From positions 1,922,001 through 1,986,000 of the forward strand of contig JANATF010000001.1 of NCBI GenBank assembly GCA_029449245.1: a stretch of 64,000 bases of DNA, written 5' to 3'. This document shows, piece by piece, positions 53,792 through 64,000 of this stretch. The notes under the pieces are model-generated. The model made no database searches, was not told the origin of the DNA, and saw only the letters and a program-made list of their open reading frames with translations. Source of the DNA: Mortierella alpina (lineage: Eukaryota; Mortierellomycota; Mortierellomycetes; Mortierellales; Mortierellaceae). Both the position numbers and the translations under genes were made by a program. The number at the start of each line of letters is the position of its first letter. The stretch's first letter is position 1.

Positions 53792-56470
53792 ATGTCTGAA
53801 TCTTGTTCAAATGATCTCTTCGCTGACATGGTAAGCATGAATGAGCAACTTGGTTACCTCCATCCCTCTACAACTGTGCAATAGCTAACCTCCACTCTTC
53901 TTTTCTCTTTAGCCCCTCGGACAGCAACTGGAACTGGAAGACGATGATGATGCCAGCGTAATTCTAGGAAGCCCAGAACAGCAAAGTCTCCGCTCGGTTT
54001 CTACGTTTGATCTTCCCTCCCCGGCACTCTCTTCAACAGGCGCAACGAGGAAGTCAGAGGGCAAGCTAAGCAAGTCGGACAAGGAAGGAAGTTGGGTTTG
54101 GCGCTGGTCTGAGAAGCGAACTGATAAGTCCGGCAAGACCAGGATCTTCTGTTTGGTCAAAGGCTGTATACAGAAAACAGGCTATGTATGGCTCAAAAGT
54201 TCTACCAGCAACATCAGGAATCACCTCATAAGCGACCATAAACTCAATGCAACCACCCCACAGGAAGGATCTCGCCTGTCGGGCCCTCTCAAAAACGCTT
54301 TTACGAATTTGGGAAAAAGAAGCTCCGTGCAGTTTTCAAAGGAGATTCTTCAACGGCAGTTCTGCAAAGTCCTGGTCCGCCATAAGCTACCGTACACGTT
54401 GGCCGAATCCCCCGATATGCTGGAGCTCCTCAAAATTGCGGCAGCAGCGCCATCCCCGGAGGAAGTGAAGCTTTGCTCCAATAGTACCATAACCAGACGG
54501 GTACGTCGACAAGGAAGAACGTTAGATGCGATGAATATGAACAACCGCGACATATGTCAACGTTTTTCTAACAAATATTGCCATACATCTTTCCCTCCGT
54601 GGGTGTTGCCTTTTTGCACTCTAGATTACGGACTGGTACACCGAGGCGGAGAGTCAGATCATAGAGAACCTCGCAAAGGTCTCCATGGTTTCGTTCACTC
54701 TGGATGGTTGGACAAGCAAGTATCAAATGTCGTTTCTAGCCGTGACGGCCCACTGGATTGATGATAACTGGAAGCAGCAGGATATCACAATCGGCTTCGA
54801 ACGTCTCAGAGGTCCACACACAGGCGAGGCGTTGCGGGATGTCTTCATCGCCGTCGTGGAGAAGTTCAGCCTGCAGCGGAAAGTCATGTCGATTACCAGC
54901 GACAACGGTTCCAATGTCCTCAAGCTCGCCTCGCTGTTTGAGGACTACACGCGCATGAACCACAACGAATGGTAAGAAACACACGGGTCACTATGCCACC
55001 ACAAGCTCACAGCAACAACACTCCCACCAATATAACTAACCTTTATTCTCTCCACAATTCATATTCAAATAGGCGAGTCTTCAACGCATCGAAGCAGCAT
55101 GTGCCGTGTCTTGCGCATGTCCTTAACCTTGCTGTCCAGGCTCTCCTGGGCAAGGATGGTCTAGGCGCAAGGGCGCCGGCAGATGCAGAGGCCTTGAATA
55201 TTGAGGAGGACGAAGAGGACGATACTGAGTGCCTCATTAGGACCAGCATCTGTGTCGACGCCGACGATTCCGACGAGGACAATGAACCTGATCTGCAAGA
55301 GACAGTGGAAACTGTCGCCAACGCCGCGGTTGAGCATGTGGACGTCACCAGACGCACTCAGCGTGCGCTTGTCAAGTTGAGAAAAGGGATCGTGAAGATC
55401 AGGTAAAATCTGCTACATCGCTGCTGTGCGCTACGATCCGTACTGTGCGCCCAACTGCGTGTATATATTTTGTTATTTTACTGATATATCGGTTTTTTAC
55501 GCGGTTTTTACTCTTTAGGCGTTCACCACCACGACTTGAGAGATTTAGGGAGGAGAGCGCATCTGAAGAACACCGCCAGGGGCTTTCACCTTTACTTGAT
55601 GTCTGCACGCGGTGGGGGTCCACGTATGTTATGATCAAACGTGCCGTGGAGTGCAAGGCTGCCTACAGCTCGGTGCTTGCGACAGACGGACTGGATGATA
55701 TGATTATTGAGGAGGCGGAGTGGCGAGGTCTTAAACTTCTGAGAGACCTTCTCGAGACTTTCGACAGACTGACGACAGACGCTTGCGCCAGCAAGACGTA
55801 TGTTACTATTCCGCTGACGATTATTATTTACAACAACATGATGAAGTCTCTGGAGGAATTTCTGAGTAAGAATAGGGCTCATTACCCAGACATATGCCAA
55901 GGTGTCACAGCGGCATATGAGAAGCTCAAGAAGTACTACGCGGATACCGACAAGTCGCCCATCTACTCTGTCGCGACGGCGGTTCATCCGTCAATGCGCT
56001 TTCAGTACTGGACTGAAGAGAAGTGGGGGAGTGTGTACGAGAGGAATGCCAGGGAATCCGTCCGCGACGTGTGGACCAGCCAGTACGCCGATACCGCAAT
56101 CGATTTGGACGAAGAGCTCACGCAACCGCTTCCAGACTCTGATGATGATGACGTGGAGCTTAGGCTTCTTGGAATGACCAAGCAACCGAAAGAAGACGAC
56201 TTGGAGTTATTTGTGTCGCAGCGAAAACTCCATGTGAAGTGTCTTCCGTGGTGGGAAAAGCATCATGAAGAATATCCTATCTTGGCCAAAATGGCGAGGG
56301 ACTTTTTGGCTATCCCAGCGAGCTCAGCACCGTCAGAGAGATGCTTCTCAAAAGCGCGCACACTTTTGCCATACACAAGGAATCGCCTTAGTGATCCTAG
56401 GATCAGGGAGCAGATGTTGCTTGATTCCTGGGCTGACTACCTCGGAAGTTCGATTGAGCAATATAGGTAG
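53792..56470 (+). CDS. hAT family transposase with BED zinc finger
   Basis: Exons 53792-53830, 53913-54500, 54625-54971, 55073-55402 and 55519-56470 are joined by GT-AG introns and close exactly as 751 residues. A BED-type zinc finger lies near residue 65 to 120 (WVWRWSEKRTD; CLVKGCIQKTG; NIRNHLISDHKLN: C-x4-C ... H-x4-H). The catalytic RNase H-like core starts with FTLDGWTSKYQMSFLAVTAH (first Asp) and SITSDNGSNVLKLA (second), and HVPCLAHVLNLAVQALLG (the CxxH motif). An acidic insertion follows. The C-terminal hAT dimerisation domain is clear: LPWWEKHHEEYPILAKMARD and IPASSAPSERCFSKA. No lesion is visible, so the enzyme may be active. Confidence 0.92.
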
Positions 56471-56554
56471 ATAAATGGTTGCGATGAGTGTCATGGATGA
56501 AGTACGAAGAGTCATCAAAGGGAATAAAGGTCAAATCAAAGAATGAGTGCGTCG

Positions 56555-56915
56555 AATGAAGGTCGGATGAGAGCGTGGGTGCCTCGAATGAGGGTCGGAT
56601 CGAATAAACGTCGGATCGAATGGGTGTCGGATCGAATGGGTGTCGGATCGAATGGATGTCGGATCGAATGGATGTCGGATCGAATGGGTGTCGGATCGAA
56701 TGGATGTCGGATCGAATGATGTCGGATCGGATGGATGTCGGATCGAATGGACGTCGGATCGAATGATGTCGGATCGAATGGATGTCGGATCGAATGAAAG
56801 TCGGATCGGATGAGGCTGTCATCCGACAAGCGTCGGATCGAATAGATCCGATATCCGACCTTGGCAAGTCGGATCGGATACGGATGGGGGTCATATCCGA
56901 TCCGATCCGACGTTT
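56555..56915 (-). repeat. right subterminal array of the hAT element
   Basis: Inverted counterpart of the left array: 12- to 18-bp units of GTCGGATCGAATG(GG/AA)T, at least fourteen, ending near the right terminus. Confidence 0.85.
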
Positions 56916-56926
56916 GAGAAACCCTA

Positions 56927-57532
56927 CTCGTCAGGGAAGCTTTTAGGAATCAGTCTCGAGAAGTCAATCTTCTCGCTGTTTTGGAAAACAGGAACAACCT
57001 TTTCCTTCAAGCAGCGCCTGATGTCGCAATGCCAGATGCTCGCCGAATTAAATTGGGCGACCAATGATCCTGACGCTTCATCTGCGTCCTGCACGTCCGA
57101 AGCCGGCGACTGCTGCTCATCTCGATATTGATGATCGAGAGGTTGCGGTCGCATTTGCATCCAGTGTCGATGCACCGTGTCGAAATCCCTAACAGCATTG
57201 TCGAGATCTCGTTGGGCATCTTCCACTTTCGCATCATGCTTAGCTGCATTACGCCGACGTTGAGCATCAGTGAGAGTTGCATCCTTGCTGTCGAGCTGCT
57301 TTAGTTTGCGCACGGCAACTTTAGTGTCCATGTAGCGACTCAAAGCATCCTGCTTATCCCTGTTGGCTTCCTCGACCTCCCTCTCCAACTTCTGGAACAT
57401 GGAAAGTTTGTCATCCGAAGCATCGATAGACCATACGTCCATATCAGCTTCCCCAGTATGCGCTGAGGGTGGATCACCAGATGCCATTACGACGTCCTCA
57501 GGAATAGCTGAGGCACTATCGTTAGAAGCCAT
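56927..57532 (-). pseudogene. V Gag-Pol N-terminal fragment
   Basis: It starts MASNDSASAIPEDVV at 57532 and is near-identical to W and X through KIDFSRLIPKSFPDE, then meets the hAT terminus at 56926. At the junction W and X continue with PEFKLKLQGK. Only the acidic, coiled N-terminal part of Gag remains; without the hAT and downstream sequence no product is possible. Confidence 0.92.
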
Positions 57533-58277
57533 GCGGTAATAAAAAGCAAAGCGGAAAAAAGGAGGTTCAAGCGATACCAAGACTGGACTTTTATTATGTC
57601 AACAGTTTCGATTCTCAAACACTACAGCTTACAGTCTATAGGATGATTACACGAGACTACCCTGCTATAGGTCTTGTCTCTAACACACCAAGTGATAGTC
57701 GAAACACACACAAGGAATACTTGGAGTCAAAAGACTATGCAAGTAAAATTATCGGTCGAAGCTCAGCTGCTTGAGGAAGAATTTTCCGTCAGCTAGAACA
57801 CAACAACACAACAACAATTAAAACTTTCTGGCGGAGCTAACCGACAACAGAGAGAATGATTTGCTGATGGCACTAGCCAATCAGCAGAGAGGATGATGAA
57901 TTGCAGGCGGTGAATACCGTCAGACAATCAAAATGATTTGCCGTGGTAAAAACCAAGAACAAATGCAAAGATATGTAGTGGTTGAAAACAACACTGGAAC
58001 ACGACGCACTGGATATTTCCAAGAACAGCGGATCACGCAGCGATGTGCAGCCAAGACACAAAAGAGCACACAAGTTCGATCTTCGAAACAGGATTCAACA
58101 GGAACAAGCCTATTGGGTCTTTTTCTGGATCTTGCTTGAGCAATGATAAACGACAAAGGAGAGGTCCCAATTGCAAACAGTGAAAGATGGATGATAGAAT
58201 CTCAATGGATGCAAATCAAACACACTTGAAGATGGATGCAATGGATGGATGCCGACTCTTTAGTACGTTGAAAAAAA

Positions 58278-58490
58278 TGTGATATTCTCTAGGGGTAAAC
58301 TTACAATACTAACTGGGGAACTGAAGTTAACGAGAACAAGAGAGGGTTTTATTGTGGACAGGGATCTGGAGGACTTATATAGCTCCTCCAGACACCGGTC
58401 ACGGGAACTCTTAATAATCGTAGAAGTAAAAAGGGAGGTGCGACTCAGGTACATACGTGCCTGAGCCCCACACCAGCATAAAACACCACA
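58278..58490 (-). mobile_element. LTR e: 5' LTR of V
   Basis: 213 bp, most like LTR a in having CCCTCTCTTG. On the plus strand GCCAG follows at 58491-58495, the complement of CTGGC seen after LTR d. Confidence 0.92.
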
Positions 58491-61076
58491 GCCAGTATGC
58501 TGGTCGTCTGAGTTGCTCATACGTCTTGTCGAATCCCAAATGACCTGCTATTGCTGAGTCATGAGCATCATGTAAGAGAGAGAGACGAATGTCAGACTTC
58601 TGAGGAATGCAGACAAGGTTTGTGTCATGTCGTTCAACAAACAAAAGATTCTCGTGGAGTGAGTATCTTTGGGGGCAACTTCCCTGGAGGCAGCTTTCGT
58701 AGATAGGACCGAGTTTAGGGTCATCCGGGTAACTATCAATCAGGCGCTGCCTCAATCCTGGGTCCAGTTGTACAACCAACGAGTGTAGCGCGACGGGGTC
58801 TGGTTCCTTGTGGTCAGGTCGTCTGGAGAGGGCGTCTGGTACGATGTTGTCTGCGCCACGCTTATACTTGAAATCAAAGTCGTACTCCTGTAGCAACTCC
58901 ATCCAACGTGCCTGTCTGCGAGTCAGTTTGGGTTGCGTTGGAAAGTGGCGAAGCGTGGCGTGATCCGTGTACACGACGAAGTGTGATCCATCCAGGTAAT
59001 AACGCCATGTCTTTAGCGCGTGAACGACAGCCAGCAGCTCCTGTTCGTGAGTTGGATAGTTCCTCTCTGCAGAATTCATCTTCCTGGATGTGAACGCCAC
59101 TGGTCTCGAGACTCCATGTTCGTCTGTCTGGAAAAGCACGGCTCCAACAGCGAATCCAGACGCATCAGCTTCAACAGTGGTGGCTAGATCGGGGTCAAAG
59201 ATCCTGAGTACCGGTGCTTTGCTGATGGCGTCCTTGAGAGCGGTGAAGGCGTGTTCCTTGTCAGGGTCCCAAGAGAATGGCACGCCCTCACCTAAGAGAC
59301 CAGTCAACGGTAATGCGATGTCAGCAAATCCATCAATATACTGTTGGTAAAATTGAGCGAGGCCTATGAATTGTTGCACATCCTTCTGCTTGCTAGGTCG
59401 AGGCCACTCGCGAATGGCGCGGACGAGGCCAGCGTTGGTGTGGATCCCGTCCTTGGAGATTACGTGTCCCAAAAACTCCGTCTCTTCCTGCATGAACGAA
59501 CACTTGCTCAGTTTGACGTAGAGTCCGTGTTTGCGCAGAAGGGTCAGCGCACTCCTGATGTGGTCCAGGTGTTCCTCCTTTGTTTTCGAGTAGATCAGAA
59601 TGTCATCGAGGTAAATGACCACCCATTTGTCGAGGATCGGGTCGAACACGTTAAACATCATGTTTGAAAAAGAGGCAGGAGCGTTAGTCAGCCCGAAAGG
59701 GACAACGTTAAACTCAAAGTGACCGTAGCGACAGCGAAAGGCGGTTTTGTGTGTGTGTGGGTCGTAAACGCGCTGTTGGTGGTACCCAGAGAGGAGATCA
59801 AGTTTGGTAAAAAACTGCGCGCCGCGAAAGCGGTCGATGAGCTCGTCAATGCGGGGGAGGGGATGGCGGTTCTTTCGGGTGATTCTGTTCAGGCCGCGGT
59901 AGTCCACACACATGCGTAACGATCCATCCTTCTTTTTGACAAAAAGGACAGGTGCTCCGTATGGCGAGGTGCTAGGTTTGATGAACTTCTTTTTCAGCAA
60001 TTCGTCCAACTGCTTCCTGAGCTCATCGAGTTCCGCAATGGAGAGACGAATGACTGGTCGGACAGGGGGGTCGGCGGTGGGATCAGTTTCGATTTTCATT
60101 GCATCGCCTCGGTCTGGTGGGAGACCATCAGGGAGGGAGGTGGGGAAGACGTCGCGAAACTCGTCGAGTATGGGGAGCACTTCGTCAGGGACGGGAGGAG
60201 TGGAGGGGTTGTTGCCCGAAGTGGTCTTGACTAACGCCAGGAACACTTCGTTGCCGGGTTGGGAGGCGAGGGAGTTGAAGTGCATGTGGCTCAGGAGGCG
60301 GCCTCCAGACTTAGCTGTAATGGAAGAGGGGGCGAATCCTCTGCATGACCAGATGACATTGCAGCCACGGTGCTGGAAATGCAAGTCGTTGGTGCGCCAG
60401 TTGATGTCGGGGTTGGTGGTTGTGAGCCATGGTTTGCCGAGGATCAGGTCGTAAGATTTGAGTGGATAAAGGAGGGGGTCGAGATTGTCAGCGTAGTTGT
60501 TGCGAGTGAGGGTGATGGGGACAGTGTGCTGAGTGATGGAGGAGGAGCCGTCAGGAAGAACAATGGGAATGGGGTTGCGCGAATGGAGAGGAAGTGAATG
60601 TCGTTTCTGAAAGGAGGTACTAATGACGTTTCCCTCTGCACCGCCATCGATGAGGATGCGTGCAGGGTGTCCATTGACGGAGCCAATGAACGTGAGCAGC
60701 GTGCGCTCAGCCTCAGTCACACTGAAGGACTGTAGCCGAACGGCACGTTTGCGCACACGTCTCTGTTTGCTCTTGGAGAGCGCGGGTGAAGACGCGTTTG
60801 AGGAGGCTGGGTCCAGGTCCATCTTCTCAGGCAATCTAAGCACCACAGATGGGTCATGGCAAGGTTTGGCAACAGGGGGCGCGGGGTTGGGGGCGGGGTG
60901 AGTATCCAGAGTATTATTCTCATTTGCATGTGAGGGAGCGAGCGCAGGTGTGCGGCAAGCCTGATGTTCAGCAGCAATTTTATTTGCAGAAATAGAACAA
61001 GTACTTGCCTGGGGGCGAGGCTCACTCCCTTTGTCCAGAGGAGAAAGGGAGGGGGTTTCAGCGATCAAGTCCTGGA
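58491..61076 (-). pseudogene. Ty3/gypsy Pol (right copy), cut before the integrase core
   Basis: Minus-strand Pol, open from just after the Gag stop in the -1 frame. It has the protease-like LTFIGSVNGHPARILIDGGAEG (D-G-G again), RT with SPYGAPVLFVKKKDGSLRM, TKLDLLSGYHQQRV and the catalytic YLDDILIYSKT, RNase H (TVEADASGFAVGAVLFQ; THEQELLAVVHALKTW; VYTDHATLRHF) and the histidines of the integrase finger (HDAHDSAIAGHLGF). It breaks at RRPAYW where LTR e of V is inserted. The integrase remainder lies at 52059 on the other strand. Apart from the break the frame is undamaged. Confidence 0.92.
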
Positions 61077-62158
61077 CTAAGCCTGACCGCTGGGGGCGTT
61101 TCCCGACTGGCCATGGAAGGGAGCGCCCACGTTAGTTGCTATATGATTCATTCCGCGGGGGCGAGGGGGGCACCTGTTCTCATATGACAGATGTCCCAGC
61201 TTGCGGCACTTGAAACAGCCGCCGTTGTCGATGAGATACTGTCGCTCTGCGGGAGTCAGTTTTGGGAGGTGAGCCCAGTCGTTGTTGTGGTTGTTGTTGC
61301 GGCCCATTGGTGCTGGTTACCGTTGAGGCGAGGGCCCCGCTGATTATAGGTTGCCTGGTATTGGTTCCGCTGGTTGCTGTTTTGTCTATTGACCTCTTGA
61401 ACGATGGCGTTGATGAGGACCTGGGGGAGCGCGAGGTGATCAACTTCCATCGCGTAAGGGTCGGGTTGGTTGAAGGTCGGGGCGGTGGCGATTTTTTGAG
61501 TGGATTGCAGGGAAGTGGCGGGTTTGGGGTTCATCACTGAGTCGGGTTTAAAATTGTAAATGTTGTCGAAGCGTTCGGCGGTGGAGAGTAGAGTCTGGAG
61601 GTCGGAGTTGCCGGGGTTTGAGACCTCAAACCCTTTAAGCATTTGTTGAAGGTCAGTAGGGGCGCCTTTGTAGAAGCAAGTCTTGATGGTCTCATCCAGG
61701 AACGCGCGTGCGTCATGCGACATTGAAGGGGAAATAAGCATGGAGCGATAAAGTCGAATGCGTTGAATGTATTCGGAGCAGGTCGAGGTGAAAGCGATGG
61801 AATATAAGAGTGAGCGGATGCTGTCCAGGAAACCGACGGGGCGGAACTCGGTGCGGAAGGCCTCAACGAAATCGAACCAATGTGCGTCGTCGGCAAGAGG
61901 GTGGGATTCCCACCAAAGGGATGCTGTGCCCGTCAGGAAGATGATCGCGTGAAGGGTCCTTTCCTCAGCGGCGATCTTTGCTCCCACGAAGAAGCGTTGA
62001 ACCGCCGTGAGCCAGGCGTCGCATTTGAATCCATCGCGAGCGCCCTCGTAGAATGGTGGGTTTGGGAAACGGAAGGTGGAGGCATTGGGCAGGACGACGC
62101 TGGTAGTGGGTGTAGCGGCCATGGGAGCCTGGAACTGGTTTTCGTTGGCCATGTTCAA
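61077..62158 (-). pseudogene. Ty3/gypsy Gag (right copy) with a frameshift
   Basis: The frame from 62158 (MNMANENQFQAPM) encodes the capsid-like part (LTAVQRFFVGAKI; SLWWESHP; FVEAFRTEFRPVGF). Near 61300 it leaves its proper frame; the continuation WAHLPKLTPAERQYLIDNGG with the knuckle CFKCRKLGHLSYENRC is in another frame up to 61077. The left copy at 30821 is continuous across this point, so a small indel in the CAACAACAAC-type run is likely. Confidence 0.85.
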
Positions 62159-62753
62159 GGTGGCGAAGGCGTTGCAGAGGTAGTCAAGGTCGTGATATTC
62201 AGGGTCAATGGTGTGACGAAGAGATTGGGGATCCGCCCAAAATAGCAGGGAAATAGTACAGGACCACTGCGAAGCCAGGATCGCTCTCTCATCTGCCCTC
62301 CCTCTATAATATCAAAATCCTGCTACCCTCTCTATTCAGTATAGACCTTATGAACACATCAATTTTATATAGCTTCAGTATAGCACCCTAAATTTATAAC
62401 CCATAAAAGAAGCCCCAGCCTTGGACTTTGGTTCGAGGTCTGTTTCCTTCCCCAAAATCGTATCATATACACTGAATTGTAAAGAACATCGTTCCCACAC
62501 TCATTCTCACCTCACTGACAACCATTGCGGTTAGTTACTCTGCCACAGCTCTCCCACACATATATACCGCGGCCACAGCAAGAGCAGAGACGAGACAGGT
62601 GTGTCTTTCGACCTCCGTCCCCTACAGTTCTCATCGTCCCCTCTCGAACACAACTACAGTCCCGTTCCCTCCCCTGCCGTATCAAGCATCCGACACCACA
62701 GAGGCCCGCAGCTCCCCGGCCTCTTGTCAGGTACGATAATGGACCACTAGCGA
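62159..62753. other. probable 5' region of the right gypsy copy
   Basis: Sequence upstream (minus strand) of the gypsy gag. It should include leader and LTR, but I could not fix LTR ends. From 62530 the sequence is C-rich without a recognised gene. Confidence 0.35.
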
Positions 62754-62956
62754 TGTGAGAGGAGGACCAAGAACAGCACCCCTCGGCGTATTATTGCAGC
62801 TTGTACGGGAGTCCCGACGGAGTCCCAAGGTCTATACAGGTCCCTAACCTGCGTGTGTCGACGTTACCTTAGATATTGATAGATAGATTCTCTCTTCTCT
62901 TCGCCCCCAAGAGAGACACCCTGTGAGAACCACGAGTCCCCCAAGCGGCTCTCACA
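62754..62956 (+). mobile_element. possible LTR at the right edge
   Basis: About 203 bp bounded by perfect 8-bp inverted ends, TGTGAGAG at 62754 and CTCTCACA ending at 62956, 360 bp before the gag-like ATG at 63316. The size and TG/CA ends suit an LTR, but no second copy is in the window to confirm it. Confidence 0.4.
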
Positions 62957-63315
62957 GTAAGTGAATTTCTGGTTGGCATGCTGCTATCTGGCACTTTTTG
63001 TATTAGTCACTTATCATATGAATATTCTACCCCAGCCCTTTTTCTTGACTGATAGCGACCACTGGTTTGGTCTGCGCAGTTCCGATTGCCCCCAACGGAA
63101 ATCAGATCATACGATCAAACGTAAGGGCATTTTCACATGTAGTTTTCTTATCATTGGCCAGACTAGTTTCATGTTGTTTACCAGATAGTCTATTTTTACG
63201 TATCTAGAGTACCTTCACCACACGGTTTTCTGGTGGAGAACCTGGGCAATATCCGTCCGGATATCAATTACAAGCTAAAAATAAATCCCTCACCCGAGGT
63301 CACCCCCAACAAAAA

Positions 63316-64000
63316 ATGAGTGCCCCAAGATCCAACAGAGGCGGCTCTAACCCCAACAACCCCAACATTCCGAATCCGATAAACAATCCCGAATCAAGCC
63401 GTAGCTCCGGTTCCCTCCGTTCAGCGGCACATGCCAACCCCGGCTCGGCTAAATCCGGCCCTTCGGCTAATTTCGAAGCCGGCTCGGCTAAATCCGGTCC
63501 GTCGGCTAAATTCGATGCCGGTTCGGCTAAATTCGGGACTTCGGCTAATCTCGATGCCGGTTCGGCTAAATTCGGCACCTCGGATAATTTCGATGCCGGT
63601 TCGGCTAAATTCGGTACCCCGGCTAATTTCGATGCCGGTTCCGAAAATTTTGGTATCTCGGAAAACCTCGCTGCCGGCCCGGCTGACACCGATCACGGTA
63701 TCGCATTCACATCTGATCCAGAATCTCGGGCTGAATGGGCTGTGGCGATCGAGGATCAATGCAATTCCCTTCGAAAGGACATGAGCGCTATGGAGACCCG
63801 TATCCTTAGAGCTGTGGGCAACGCCATTGGTAGTACTATCGGAAACCAGAATCAATCAACCGAGACCCACGACCCAGGACGCATGAGGACCCCTAGACCT
63901 GTGATTGCGGAATCCAGCGAGGATGAGATCATAGAGGTCCACAACAACAGAACGTCGGTTAGACCTCCTAGACCTAGTCGCAGGCAAGAAAATCCTGCTC
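63316..64000 (+). CDS. gag-like open frame with 13-residue repeats (runs off the edge)
   Basis: The frame starts at ATG 63316 (MSAPRSNRGGSNPNNPN) and is open to the end of the window, 228 codons. After an Asn/Pro/Ser-rich start come six 13-residue repeats (GSAKFGTSANFDA type), then a possible coiled segment DQCNSLRKDMSAMETRILRA and a charged stretch IAESSEDEIIEVHNNR. The order of disordered start, short coil and basic linker, and the possible LTR upstream, suggest retrotransposon Gag, but no capsid or knuckle is reached. It could also be a host repeat protein. Confidence 0.5.
   Translation, partial: MSAPRSNRGGSNPNNPNIPNPINNPESSRSSGSLRSAAHANPGSAKSGPSANFEAGSAKSGPSAKFDAGSAKFGTSANLDAGSAKFGTSDNFDAGSAKFGTPANFDAGSENFGISENLAAGPADTDHGIAFTSDPESRAEWAVAIEDQCNSLRKDMSAMETRILRAVGNAIGSTIGNQNQSTETHDPGRMRTPRPVIAESSEDEIIEVHNNRTSVRPPRPSRRQENPA
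63440..63673 (+). repeat. 39-bp tandem minisatellite
   Basis: Six units of 39 bp with the form CCGGTTCGGCTAAATTCGG followed by a GGCTAATTTCGATG part, diverging towards the 3' end. The unit is a multiple of three and lies inside the open frame. An inner half-repeat (CGGCTAAAT / CGGCTAATT) shows that the unit itself came from a shorter duplication. Confidence 0.9.

Larger units (their letters stand above)
52855..56926 (+). mobile_element. hAT DNA transposon with subterminal repeat arrays
   Basis: About 4.07 kb. The ends are an imperfect inverted repeat: TACGGTTTCTCACG on the left and, read inward from the right, TAGGGTTTCTCAAACG. Both ends are followed by arrays of GATCCGAC-type units in inverted orientation. 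The transposase between them is intact. The eight bases outside are CTGATAAT on the left and CTCGTCAG on the right, so the expected 8-bp target duplication is missing. Confidence 0.85.
56927..58490 (-). mobile_element. element V: 5' part of a third chromodomain Ty3 copy
   Basis: Minus-strand copy with 5' LTR 58490-58278, leader 58277-57533 and the first 202 codons of gag-pol. It ends abruptly at the hAT right end. The remainder of the element is not found in this orientation in the window. The outer flank of its LTR is CTGGC (read on the minus strand). Confidence 0.88.

Overview
The window is nuclear DNA of a filamentous fungus. Genes are split by short GT-AG introns (mostly 57 to 205 nt), leaders are pyrimidine-rich, and eukaryotic housekeeping genes (HPRT, TFIIS, App1) sit beside a Fanzor-type gene and Ty3, DIRS, hAT, Tc1 and Crypton-like elements. 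Gene content and style suggest an early-diverging fungus such as the Mortierellomycota; that placement is inference from remembered families, not a search.

The left part (1-29 kb) is gene-bearing. In order: a possible C-terminal scrap at the edge, an intact FAD monooxygenase (1662-3573, +), a thioredoxin-like protein without the CxxC pair (-), an unrecognised 300-residue protein (-), a small hypothetical gene (+), a broken gene that joins an XPG/FEN1-like nuclease to a Fanzor (TnpB-like, RNA-guided nuclease family) (8173-12194, +), a PLD6/Zucchini-like phospholipase D (+), HPRT (+), TFIIS (+), an App1-type phosphatidate phosphatase (+), a second FAD monooxygenase with a one-base frameshift and an 11-nt microexon (+), an UNC93-like transporter (-) and an AAT-family amino-acid permease (-). 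Exon phases were checked by hand for the multi-exon genes and close exactly unless a lesion is reported.

From about 27.7 kb the window is a transposon graveyard. There is a Crypton/Ndc10-like relic, a small gene cut by a 370-bp LTR-derived fragment between 9-bp direct repeats, and a Tc1/mariner tail. Then a Ty3/gypsy element (gag and pol, +) is interrupted by a chromodomain Ty3 element W (+), which is interrupted by a younger copy X (-) with identical LTRs and target duplication CTTTC, which is itself interrupted by a complete DIRS element (-) whose internal complementary region repeats its exact end-to-end junction. Beyond W lie the integrase part of a gypsy copy (+), an intact hAT transposon with large subterminal repeat arrays, the gag start and 5' LTR of a third copy V (-), and a gypsy gag-pol (-). 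At the right edge a possible LTR precedes a gag-like open frame with 13-residue repeats.

Target-site bookkeeping shows that this block was rearranged. The 3' LTR of W and the 5' LTR of V share the flank CTGGC although they lie in opposite orientation, and the hAT joins two unrelated flanks without a target duplication. An inversion between LTR elements followed by recombination between two hAT copies would explain both. The most unusual gene is the XPG-Fanzor fusion.
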